Part shown: positions 34,792-42,897 of the stretch, one piece after another
Layout of the letters: each line of letters opens with the position of its first letter
Numbering within the stretch: the stretch's first letter is position 1
DNA from: Mucilaginibacter sp.
GTDB lineage: Bacteria > Bacteroidota > Bacteroidia > Sphingobacteriales > Sphingobacteriaceae
Direction: 5' to 3'
Assembly (NCBI RefSeq): GCF_028288225.1
Contig: NZ_JAQBOC010000080.1
Coordinates: 62,001-126,000 of the forward strand
Length of the DNA stretch: 64,000 nucleotides
Notes under the pieces: model-generated
What the model was told of the DNA's origin: nothing
Seen by the model: the letters and a program-made list of their open reading frames with translations, nothing else
Database searches by the model: none
Position numbers and translations under genes: made by a program

Positions 34792-36752
34792 GTAAGATCG
34801 CCAAAAAAACGGGTACGATCGTTACCTTTTATTCTTATAAAGGAGGGGTCGGTCGTTCGATGAGTTTAGCAAATGTGGCCGTCATGCTGGCCAATTGGGG
34901 CTATCGTACATTGATCATCGACTGGGACCTGGAAGCGCCCGGACTGGAGAATTTCTTCAAGGATTTTATCTCCTTACAAAAAGCCAAATCCAAACCTGGT
35001 CTGATCGATCTGTTGACCAGTCAAATGGGGGAGAAGGTTAAGCCGGTGAGCTGGCAGGATTGCCTGGTCAATATCAATATCGCTGAAAGTAAATCAGGCG
35101 TTAAATTTAAAGATAAACTTTACCTGATCACATCCGGGACCGTTGATGATGATTATTATAGCCGGGTCCGCGGGTTCGATTTTACAGAATTTTACCAAAA
35201 GCATGACGGTGGGAACGTTATCGATAATTACCGTAAAGAGTGGAAAAGCGAATTCGATTTCGTATTGATCGATAGCCGTACGGGTGTGACCGACATCGGC
35301 GGGGTCTGTACCATACAACTACCGGATATGCTGGTACTTTTGTTCACACCGACCAATGCCGGTTTTGATGGTGTGCGTAAAGTCGCCGCTAAAGCGGCCC
35401 AAGGGCGCAAACTGCTACCCGAAGCCCGGGTCAAGTTGTTGAATTTACCGATCCCGACACGGATGGATAATACAGAATCCGAACTGCATTTTGACTGGAT
35501 ACAGAAGTTTAAAGAAGGTTTAGAAGAGTTATACGCGCCTTGGCTGCCAGAATCAGTGGACCGTACGGAATTTCTATTGATGACGAAGGTGCCCTACACA
35601 CCATACTACAGTTTCGGCGAAGGTCTGCCAGTATTGGATAAAGCAGCCAAAGACCCGGCTCGCGCAGGTTATGCCTATGAGGCCCTGGCGGCGCTGATCG
35701 CCAAGCAGTTGAATGATGCGAAATACCTGTTGAATTCCCGGGGAGATTATCTACATTCGGCTGCGGACCCGGGTTTGGATTTGTCTTATCTGGAAGAAAA
35801 AGAAGCTTATCGGAACGCAAATGTTTCTTTAAGGCAAAAAGAATATGATTATGATCGATCAATAAGTGAATCGTATTCTCAAATCAAAAGTCAAAGAAAG
35901 TTGCGATTAGCTGCGATCATTAGCATAACTATTACTGGGATCGCCTTAATTGTCGCGGCTTATTTTTATCTTAAGAGCAAAACCAAGGAAGATTCCCAAC
36001 AACCGACCAAAGACGCCCTTGCCTTATTGGCGCTGCAGGATTCCATTAAGCGATTGGACGCACAAAAGACTTATCGCGTCAAATTACCAGCACCTTACAC
36101 ACAATTTGGCAAGGCGGGAAAGCCGATCGGTATCGATATTTCCCGTATCAATGTGGTCAGCAACTGGGATAGCCTGAAAGCTACCGGGATCCATTTTGTT
36201 TTGATGCAAGCGACAACCGGTAGTAATTACCAGGACCGCTTATTTAGCAACAACTGGCTGAATGCAAAAAAGTACGGACTTATCAGAGGAGCCTATCATT
36301 ATTATAGGCAAAACGTTGATGCGGAAATTCAGGCCAGTAATTATTTCGCCACGGCAAAGCTTGAAAAAGGTGATCTGCCGCCAATCGTAGACCTACACGC
36401 CGTCGTTTCCTTAGACCAGGAAAAAATCATCCTCCCGTTATTGCGATCGCTGCAAGAACATTATCATGCCAAGCCGATCATTTATGCAACTTATGCGACC
36501 GCAAAGCTTTTGGCCCAAGTGCCGGGTATGACCGAATATCCCTTATGGATCGGGGTTTTTGGCAATAATAACAGGCCAACTTCCGGCCCTTTATTACTCA
36601 ACCCACAACTGCCCAAAGGCTGGCAAACCTGGAGGTTTTGGCAGTTTACGACCGAAGGCTCCTTGCCTGGCGTACTGAATGAAAAGACCAAGCTTGACTT
36701 GAACCAATTCAACGGGGACCGTGCGGCATTGAATGAACTGCTGATCAAATAG
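34788..36752 (+). CDS. KGGVGR-type ParA/MinD-like ATPase fused via one membrane helix to a degenerate GH25 muramidase domain
   Basis: A 654-residue protein. Residues 9-330 are a MinD/ParA-fold ATPase with the variant P-loop SYKGGVGRSMSLANVAVML, LIIDWDLEAPGLENFF and FVLIDSRTGVTDIGG. A coiled segment leads to a single transmembrane helix (about 373-393, LAAIISITITGIALIVAAYF). Residues about 445-654 are a GH25 lysozyme domain: GIDISRINVVSNW, GAYHYYRQN, GDLPPIVDLH, TWRFWQFTTEGSLPGV and LDLNQFNGD. The catalytic DxE motif reads Asp535-Leu-His537, so the key Glu is lost. The ATPase is expected inside, the GH25 part in the periplasm. Coupled to a TIR gene upstream. Confidence 0.85.
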   Translation: MSKIAKKTGTIVTFYSYKGGVGRSMSLANVAVMLANWGYRTLIIDWDLEAPGLENFFKDFISLQKAKSKPGLIDLLTSQMGEKVKPVSWQDCLVNINIAESKSGVKFKDKLYLITSGTVDDDYYSRVRGFDFTEFYQKHDGGNVIDNYRKEWKSEFDFVLIDSRTGVTDIGGVCTIQLPDMLVLLFTPTNAGFDGVRKVAAKAAQGRKLLPEARVKLLNLPIPTRMDNTESELHFDWIQKFKEGLEELYAPWLPESVDRTEFLLMTKVPYTPYYSFGEGLPVLDKAAKDPARAGYAYEALAALIAKQLNDAKYLLNSRGDYLHSAADPGLDLSYLEEKEAYRNANVSLRQKEYDYDRSISESYSQIKSQRKLRLAAIISITITGIALIVAAYFYLKSKTKEDSQQPTKDALALLALQDSIKRLDAQKTYRVKLPAPYTQFGKAGKPIGIDISRINVVSNWDSLKATGIHFVLMQATTGSNYQDRLFSNNWLNAKKYGLIRGAYHYYRQNVDAEIQASNYFATAKLEKGDLPPIVDLHAVVSLDQEKIILPLLRSLQEHYHAKPIIYATYATAKLLAQVPGMTEYPLWIGVFGNNNRPTSGPLLLNPQLPKGWQTWRFWQFTTEGSLPGVLNEKTKLDLNQFNGDRAALNELLIK

Positions 36753-36758
36753 CTAGCC

Positions 36759-37338
36759 ATGGAAACCGCCAAACTCATATCCCAAAAAGACCTCGATAAG
36801 ATCTACTGGCGGGAGGTCAAGGACAAAGGCGAGCAGGCGGCTTTTGAGCGCGCCCTGTATAACAAAACCTTGTACCATGGAAAAAAACATTCGAGGCGCA
36901 GTGTCTTTTTTTGCCATAGCGACCGGGATAAAACGATCATCGCTAAGACCTTGCTTTTTTTGACCGACTCAACGCCGGACTTTACGTCGACTGGATGGAC
37001 GAGGCGCTCCCGATCGTACCCGATGAACGAACGGCGCAGTCGATCCATACCAAGATCAAAGATTGCCATAAGTTCCTGTTCTTGGCTACCACCCGGGCTT
37101 TGGAGTCCAAATGGTGCAGCTGGGAACTCGGCCTAGCCTTTGGATCAAAGGCCCCAAAGAATTCGCGATCCTGCCGATTGGGGCGCGGGACGGGAAATGG
37201 AACGGCAGCGAATACCTGCACTTATACTCGGTGATCGATACCCAGCAGTTGGATATGGAGAACCTGCGGGAGGACAGCTTGTCTGTAAGTTACCCTGACG
37301 CGCAAAAGATCAGCTTTTTAGACTGGCTTAGGCAATGA
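36759..37338 (+). pseudogene. TIR-domain gene broken by two frameshifts
   Basis: Three frames join into one TIR protein: frame one (from METAKLISQKDLDKIYW, residues to SVFFCHSDRDKTIIAKTLLFL); then, after a T7 run at 36955-36961, a second frame (LNAGLYVDWMDEALPIVPDE, KWCSWELGLAFG with the catalytic-type Glu); then near 37155 a third frame (KEFAILPIGARDGKWNGSEY, to FLDWLRQ). Intact it would be about 192 residues. It lies 6 bases after the ATPase-GH25 gene and may once have been its third operon member. Homopolymer base-call errors could also explain the shifts. Confidence 0.8.
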
Positions 37339-37758
37339 ATGCGTCAAAAAATAATATACACCGCCGGCGACCAATGTGATAAAAATATAAAGCGGGCCGA
37401 TACTATCTGTTAAAACAAAGCTCAAAACCGTATTCGCTTTGACCATTGATTCCGGTACAACCATATCGAAATCGATAGCCCCCTCGTCGGTAGCCCGCAC
37501 ATGGTCATAAAGCGCGCGGTAACGTTTCTCCTGCGCTAAATAGTAGGCGTCCAAACCCCAGAATACAGGCAACACTACGCCAATAACATAAATGAATTGG
37601 TACTGAGAGTCCTTGGCCGATAGGGCGAACAAAGCGGATACGAGCGCTACAGTCCAGCCTTTGATGGCGAAGGAGTTGGCGTTCATCCGAGTGATGACGT
37701 TTTGCAAAAAATCCAAATGCTGGCGTTTGTTTTCGCCTGTTGTGATGGTTGTTGACAT
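37318..37758 (-). CDS. Multi-pass membrane protein (SLATT-like effector candidate) paired with a TIR gene
   Basis: A 146-residue protein. A conserved-looking helix FLQNVITRMNANSFAIKGW precedes membrane helices at about 33-48, 54-73 (YVIGVVLPVFWGLDAYYL) and 110-138 (VLSFVLTDSIGPLYIFITLVAGGVYYF), with EKRYRALYDHVRA after the second. It shares NSF.K.W and FW.LD patterns with the protein at 48317-48808. Such small TM proteins are predicted pore-forming effectors in nucleotide-signal systems (SLATT and relatives); that is inference. It begins one base after the TIR gene at 37760 ends, so the two are an operon. Confidence 0.72.
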   Translation of the reverse strand: MSTTITTGENKRQHLDFLQNVITRMNANSFAIKGWTVALVSALFALSAKDSQYQFIYVIGVVLPVFWGLDAYYLAQEKRYRALYDHVRATDEGAIDFDMVVPESMVKANTVLSFVLTDSIGPLYIFITLVAGGVYYFLTHSLPKPV

Positions 37759-37759
37759 A

Positions 37760-38554
37760 CTATGATCGAATATGGTTTACTTGATGGTTGTCGTACAATA
37801 GTTTTAAGGCATCGCGCTCATTGGCTAGTTCTGCGAATGCTTTTTCCCAAGTGATCATCTGATCAACATGGACTTTGGTCAAATGGCCCAAGTCAAGCTG
37901 ATACCTGACCCGTAACTGTTCACCTTCGTTCAGCGAGCGCAGTTCTGTCGCGCTAAAGGACTTGATTACTGAGGTCCGCAATCGCTTAGGTATGCGTTTT
38001 TCGATATGTTTTGCGGTCGCTATCTCGGCATAGATCCAGGGGGAAAAGGTGCTCTGCTCAACCACATTTTCGGCACTGATGGATGCTGGTGTATTCAGGA
38101 AAAAAAGGCATTCACAACGGTCGATCATTTGTGTCAAGGCCACAGACAGCATCATATGCACATGACTGGTCGAATAATTCCGCTTTTCGTAATTATACGT
38201 TTCAGCGCCTTCGTTCCTGGTGAACCGTTCGTCGATCCGTTTTTGCAACTGGTCGCAATAACCCCAGACACACGAATCAATAAAACAACTTAATCCGAAT
38301 TTATCCTGCAACCAACCGGCGAAAGCGATCGCCATATCCAAGTCATTGTGGGAATGAGATACAAAAATGTCCGCTTTGATATTAGGGAACCAGTGTGCCT
38401 GGAGGTCCGAGCCGTTGATCTCGCCAGTCGCATTGATAAACTGATCAAGTGAGCTTTCCGTTGTCCGTTTTAAGGCATCATAAATGGTTTTGCCCCGGTC
38501 GTAGAACCGGCTAACATTCTCATTTTTTAGGTCCAGATCGAATCCTCTATACAT
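37760..38554 (-). CDS. TIR-like protein, MYRGF-type, upstream of a membrane protein
   Basis: A 264-residue paralogue of the protein at 33233-34039. Both start MYRGF, both have ADIFVSHSHNDLDMAIAFAGWL-type and CFIDSCVWGY segments, NYSTSHVHMMLSVALTQMID, and SPWIYAEIATAKHI with the TIR-type Glu. It is first in a two-gene operon with the membrane protein at 37318-37758. The 294 bases upstream (38555-38848) contain no gene. Confidence 0.8.
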   Translation of the reverse strand: MYRGFDLDLKNENVSRFYDRGKTIYDALKRTTESSLDQFINATGEINGSDLQAHWFPNIKADIFVSHSHNDLDMAIAFAGWLQDKFGLSCFIDSCVWGYCDQLQKRIDERFTRNEGAETYNYEKRNYSTSHVHMMLSVALTQMIDRCECLFFLNTPASISAENVVEQSTFSPWIYAEIATAKHIEKRIPKRLRTSVIKSFSATELRSLNEGEQLRVRYQLDLGHLTKVHVDQMITWEKAFAELANERDALKLLYDNHQVNHIRS

Positions 38555-38848
38555 GGTTCAGGTGTTCATTAAATAAAAAATTAATATTAGCGTTTTTTCA
38601 ACACTGAAAAAATACTTCGGCGCTAAATTTTGAGTTTATAAGTGTTTATTTCCTTTGGTACAAAGTTTTACATAAATTCGGTTTAAAAAGCGCGCTTTGG
38701 CAACCATATGGTTATTATGTGATTTGAAAAAAGCAAAGGATATTGAAAAACGCTTTTTAGCCAAGAAAAGGGTCTAAAAACGAACATCTCGTTATGGCGG
38801 TGGATAAACGGGTAGAAGAGGAGTGGAAGTAACGGAGGGGGTGACCCA

Positions 38849-41668
38849 TCATTTTTTACCGGTAATGCCCCAAACCAACTTTGCCGCAGCTTCCTGATCG
38901 AAGATATTTTCCTTGAATGTTACATGGCCTAACCCTTGTAAAAAAACAAGGTCATCAGGAATACTTGTGACGCCAGGAAGCAATACCGGGATCAGCGGGA
39001 TCTTTTCATGGACGCAGCGATGTATGAACGAACGGAGCTCTAAGTTTTGCCATTGTCCGATGCCCTGTGTCCCGATCAAAATAGCGGCCGATTTGACCGA
39101 GCGTATTGCAGATTGCAATACGTCCTGGAACCAAAGCCCGGGTGGGACCTGCTCATCATCTATCCATGGATAAACCCCTCTTGCCCGGAGTATTTTACCT
39201 AATTGCAAGGTAGCAGTTTGGTCGGCGGAGTTGTGGGCTAAAAAGACATCGTATTCCTGCGATGCCGCCTTTAGCTTTAAAGCTTCAACGACGCTTAAGG
39301 AATCTGAGGCTAAACATTCCTCATCCTCTGGTAATAAAGACAAGGCGATAAAGATGGTGTCATAAATGCTCGCCTTGGTAGATACGGAGGCCTCGTAATT
39401 ACTAGGGCTGGCGTTTAATTTCAATTCAAGGGCGATGAGCTCTTTCACATCCAGTAAATCAAGAAAAGTTTTGATTTGTGCTCTTGAAGCTAATCTTTCG
39501 CTTAACTCATCCATATCTTTAGCATGAAAAGCGATGACCAATTCGTTAAAGCGCTCTGTCGTCGCTATTGCAGTAATTGCTAAAATCAATTGCCCCGCCG
39601 AGCTTAGCCCGAACATTTCTACCTTTTTGTTGCCCCAGCTACTTAGCAAAGCGTCATTCCCAGCGATCGTTTCGTGGATCTCCCGTTTCAACTGGTCTGC
39701 TTTTTTTCTGGCGTCATTATCTTGTTGAATACCAATGACGCTGGCAACCGATCGATCAAGATCGATTCGAAGCAATTCGGGATCATCTTCGAAAGGAAAA
39801 GTAAAACCACTAATGATTTCCTTATACTGATCGAGTTTTTCCAGCAGGAGTGTTATTTCCTGCCTGTCAAATTTCGTGTCGGGATATTTTTTGTGAAAAA
39901 TAGTCTTAGATAAGGCAAAGACCTGTTCTTCCATTTGTTTGCGTAGTGGGACGAGACTGGAGATCAAGGCTGCCCAAATTGCCTTGGCATCAGAAATTGA
40001 GGGTATGGCTGCGGTATGCCAAGATCCGATATTAATGATCATTTGATGTATGCGATCGCTTTGACGTTGGGCGAGGAGCTTGTTATGGAGGCTGACCCTT
40101 GCATCTCTTTCTTCTTGCACAGATGCCTGTAGCGAGCTTAATTTTCCTAATTTATCAAAGCAATTTCTTAGTCCATGGTCATTTTGCTGTTGATGGCTTG
40201 GGATACAATCGGCCCAGGTCAATTGTAGATTCTTTTGTTCATTAAGTTCGTAAATAACCGCTGGGGCGGTTTGTTGTAAGGTAGAAAAATATGCTTCCAA
40301 AGCTTCAAAATATGGTAGGGTAGCAGTTTGCCAGTGGCCATCATGAGGGTCAATTTCTAGGTGCAGGGCTAGAGCTTCTAGTACCGCCGATGCCGATGTC
40401 TTTGGTTCGTTAGCTATGAGTTGTCTATTTGACGTTTGCAATACGACCTGATATTCGTTGTGCAATATGCCAGCCAAATGTCCTGGTGCTGATGCGTTAA
40501 ATTTTGCTTTCGAATATAGCTTCCAGGCACCTCGGTGATTGTTTTGAAAGCGCTTGCTGATCTGTTTCCCTGCATGGCGCCACCAATGGTAAAGTTCAGA
40601 ATTAAACGAGCGGTAGGATAGGAATTTCGGTTTGTCAGAAGCGGTCTGTAAAATTTCGGCTTTTAACCGCTCAGGTAAGATTGAACTAAAACCTTCGTAA
40701 AATTTTTCTAAGGTCCAGGTTGTTAGCTCTTCCTCCTTCGTTTTTTCCAGCCATTTACCGATGAGCAAATGGTCGTTTTGTAACGATTGCATATCCGTTA
40801 GTTTAACTAAAAAGGAATAGACATGCTCTCTGAACTCAAAAGAGAGCTCATAATCCCTGATCATCTTTTCAAGTATGGTCAGATCGAGGGGGGGATTTTG
40901 AAGCCGGGTGTGATAAGCGGCCATTTTCCGAAGTTGTTGCCAAGTATCTCCGATATTCTTACCCCATTGGTCGATTTCTTTCATCGGTTTTTGCAGTTGC
41001 TTGCACAGGTCAATGATATCTTTTTCAAATTTCGTCCAATACGCGATGCGATCATTGTTGATTTCATAAAAGGAATCGATCAATCTCCGCAACCTGAGAT
41101 GTAATTCTTTCGCGTTCCTTCTTCCGAAGGGCAGGATCCTTAAAATGGGTTGACCTACGTCGCCAAAAAAAATAAAACAAGGCACAAATCTCCCGATCCC
41201 GAACCTTTGAGCTAAGCGCATAGCTTCAGACGCACCAGGAATAGCGGCGTAACTTTGTGTCTCAAAATCGATGTGATGTTGGATCTTACCAGGCGTATTC
41301 AAAGGGTATAAGCCGTCTGGTCTCAAATCATCCCAAGGATTTCGTTCAAGGTCGAATTTGTTTGACGACATCATACCAGTTACTGCACTAACAATTTGTG
41401 AAAGGAAACTGCCGCCCCCTTTGCCGCTATGGGCCATGTCCTGCGTCTCGATTTCACTTAGCTCCGAAAAAAAAACGAACCGGATGCGATCACCAGTCCG
41501 GTGACAAAGATCTATAGTGTATTGGGATAAAAAATCCCGGCATACGGCGGAACTATCATTGACCATTAATATACTCCAGCTGAAGCCGTCAGACAGGCCG
41601 TTATCGTCATGGTCCTGCCGTAAAATGTGGCGATATACTTGTTCTGAACTTTTTGCGCTGTATCCCAT
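38849..41668 (-). CDS. Large protein with C-terminal TIR domain
   Basis: A 939-residue protein. The TIR domain is at the very C-terminus (about 800-939): YDVFLAHNSADQTATLQLGKIL, PWIDDEQVPPGLWF, LIGTQGIG and WQNLELRSFI with the catalytic-type Glu. The N-terminal ~200 residues form an alpha/beta domain (WSILMVNDSSAVCRDFL, RFVPCFIFFGDVG); the middle (about 200-780) is long and helical with coiled-coil stretches. No P-loop is seen, so it is not a STAND protein. Function and middle family are not recognised. It stands alone, divergent from the operon at 41860. Confidence 0.72.
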   Translation of the reverse strand: MGYSAKSSEQVYRHILRQDHDDNGLSDGFSWSILMVNDSSAVCRDFLSQYTIDLCHRTGDRIRFVFFSELSEIETQDMAHSGKGGGSFLSQIVSAVTGMMSSNKFDLERNPWDDLRPDGLYPLNTPGKIQHHIDFETQSYAAIPGASEAMRLAQRFGIGRFVPCFIFFGDVGQPILRILPFGRRNAKELHLRLRRLIDSFYEINNDRIAYWTKFEKDIIDLCKQLQKPMKEIDQWGKNIGDTWQQLRKMAAYHTRLQNPPLDLTILEKMIRDYELSFEFREHVYSFLVKLTDMQSLQNDHLLIGKWLEKTKEEELTTWTLEKFYEGFSSILPERLKAEILQTASDKPKFLSYRSFNSELYHWWRHAGKQISKRFQNNHRGAWKLYSKAKFNASAPGHLAGILHNEYQVVLQTSNRQLIANEPKTSASAVLEALALHLEIDPHDGHWQTATLPYFEALEAYFSTLQQTAPAVIYELNEQKNLQLTWADCIPSHQQQNDHGLRNCFDKLGKLSSLQASVQEERDARVSLHNKLLAQRQSDRIHQMIINIGSWHTAAIPSISDAKAIWAALISSLVPLRKQMEEQVFALSKTIFHKKYPDTKFDRQEITLLLEKLDQYKEIISGFTFPFEDDPELLRIDLDRSVASVIGIQQDNDARKKADQLKREIHETIAGNDALLSSWGNKKVEMFGLSSAGQLILAITAIATTERFNELVIAFHAKDMDELSERLASRAQIKTFLDLLDVKELIALELKLNASPSNYEASVSTKASIYDTIFIALSLLPEDEECLASDSLSVVEALKLKAASQEYDVFLAHNSADQTATLQLGKILRARGVYPWIDDEQVPPGLWFQDVLQSAIRSVKSAAILIGTQGIGQWQNLELRSFIHRCVHEKIPLIPVLLPGVTSIPDDLVFLQGLGHVTFKENIFDQEAAAKLVWGITGKK

Positions 41669-41859
41669 GTGATTAAGTCCATTAAAGATAAGGTGAATTT
41701 CTATTTATTGGTATTTATTTTAGCTAACGAATTAGGTAATTTCTTTCTATGAAACTAATTATCAGAGATCCCAATCAGAAAAGAAACCGAAATCATGAGA
41801 TATTATTTTAATATGAATGAATAATTATCTAATTTCATAATTATTATACCTAATCCTTG

Positions 41860-42897
41860 ATGTCGTTCAATAAAACAAATAATTTAGGTCAATTTATCAG
41901 TCGAGATGTTAAGGATGATGCCGTACTTGAGTACTTTGTAGACAGGGTCGAAGCGAGTTTTCCATGGGAACAGGTCGAAGAGATCATTTGCAAAGAATAC
42001 GGTATTCGTGTGATCGGATTATATGTGATCAATATTGGCTACGATGACCTTAACTTTCGTGCTGAAACTGATGCGGGACCGGTGTTTATTAAATTCTTCT
42101 GTAAAGAGAAAACCTTAGCATATTGCCTTAGCGCTGCTCAAATCATCAAGGAGGCAGCCGGCCTCGGAATTGTCACGCCTGGCATTGTAAAGAATCTTAG
42201 TGGTTTTGAGGTGTCTAATGTTAGCGGGGCTTACTTTTCAGTGATGGACTATGTTACAGGCGGAGATTATTATTCAAATGAAATTTATCCCGGTAAAAAA
42301 GATATTGAAGCGATCATTACTAATGTGAACTTGTTTCAATACATAAACACAACACCGATAGTCGTTTATAATCCGTGGTCGGCGATAAATTTTACTGCTG
42401 AATATAATAAAAATAAATATTTATTAACTTCATTTGAGTCAGAACTAATTCAGCCTACCTTCGAGAAATTTGCAACGATAAACTTGGGGGTTTTGCCAAA
42501 AAGCTTTGTACATGGCGATATCCTCCGTTATAACGTCATACGGTCTACAGGCGAGATGAACTGGATAGTTGACTATGGCTCTTGTTCGATATTACCCAGG
42601 ATTTTTGAATTTGCTGTAATGTGCAATGATATTTTATTTAACACATCCGATTTAGACCACGTGAAGGAAATTTATGACTTCGCTTTCAATTTTTTTCATC
42701 ACCTGAAAAACTTAGACAGCAATGAAATTGACGTGCTGCCAATAGTGATCCAAGCCGGGTTTGCTTTAAGTATACTCGCGGCTAGAGCAGAAAAGCAACG
42801 TGATCAAACAGGAGATCCTTCTCAACATGATTATTGGATCGACAAAGGGAATGCCGGGTTGAATTATTTTAGGACTACCAATTTTCAGTTTAATTGA
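41860..42897 (+). CDS. APH/choline-kinase-fold small-molecule kinase, first gene of the five-gene TIR operon
   Basis: 345 residues from the ATG at 41860 (a TTG one codon earlier is less likely). It has the aminoglycoside/choline-kinase fold: VFIKFF with a likely ATP-binding Lys78, then SFVHGDILRYNVI (Brenner-type His218-Gly-Asp220, Asn225) and WIVDYGS (Asp238, the metal-binding DFG equivalent). It probably transfers phosphate to a small hydroxyl compound such as a sugar, choline or nucleoside; the substrate is unknown. The stop overlaps the TIR-NACHT gene start by four bases. AT-richer than the Wadjet part of the island. Confidence 0.8.
   Translation: MSFNKTNNLGQFISRDVKDDAVLEYFVDRVEASFPWEQVEEIICKEYGIRVIGLYVINIGYDDLNFRAETDAGPVFIKFFCKEKTLAYCLSAAQIIKEAAGLGIVTPGIVKNLSGFEVSNVSGAYFSVMDYVTGGDYYSNEIYPGKKDIEAIITNVNLFQYINTTPIVVYNPWSAINFTAEYNKNKYLLTSFESELIQPTFEKFATINLGVLPKSFVHGDILRYNVIRSTGEMNWIVDYGSCSILPRIFEFAVMCNDILFNTSDLDHVKEIYDFAFNFFHHLKNLDSNEIDVLPIVIQAGFALSILAARAEKQRDQTGDPSQHDYWIDKGNAGLNYFRTTNFQFN

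Noticed and set aside
34788..36752. An active GH25 lysozyme effector
   Set aside because: The catalytic Glu of the DxE motif is replaced by His, so activity is doubtful; treated as a binding or sensor domain.
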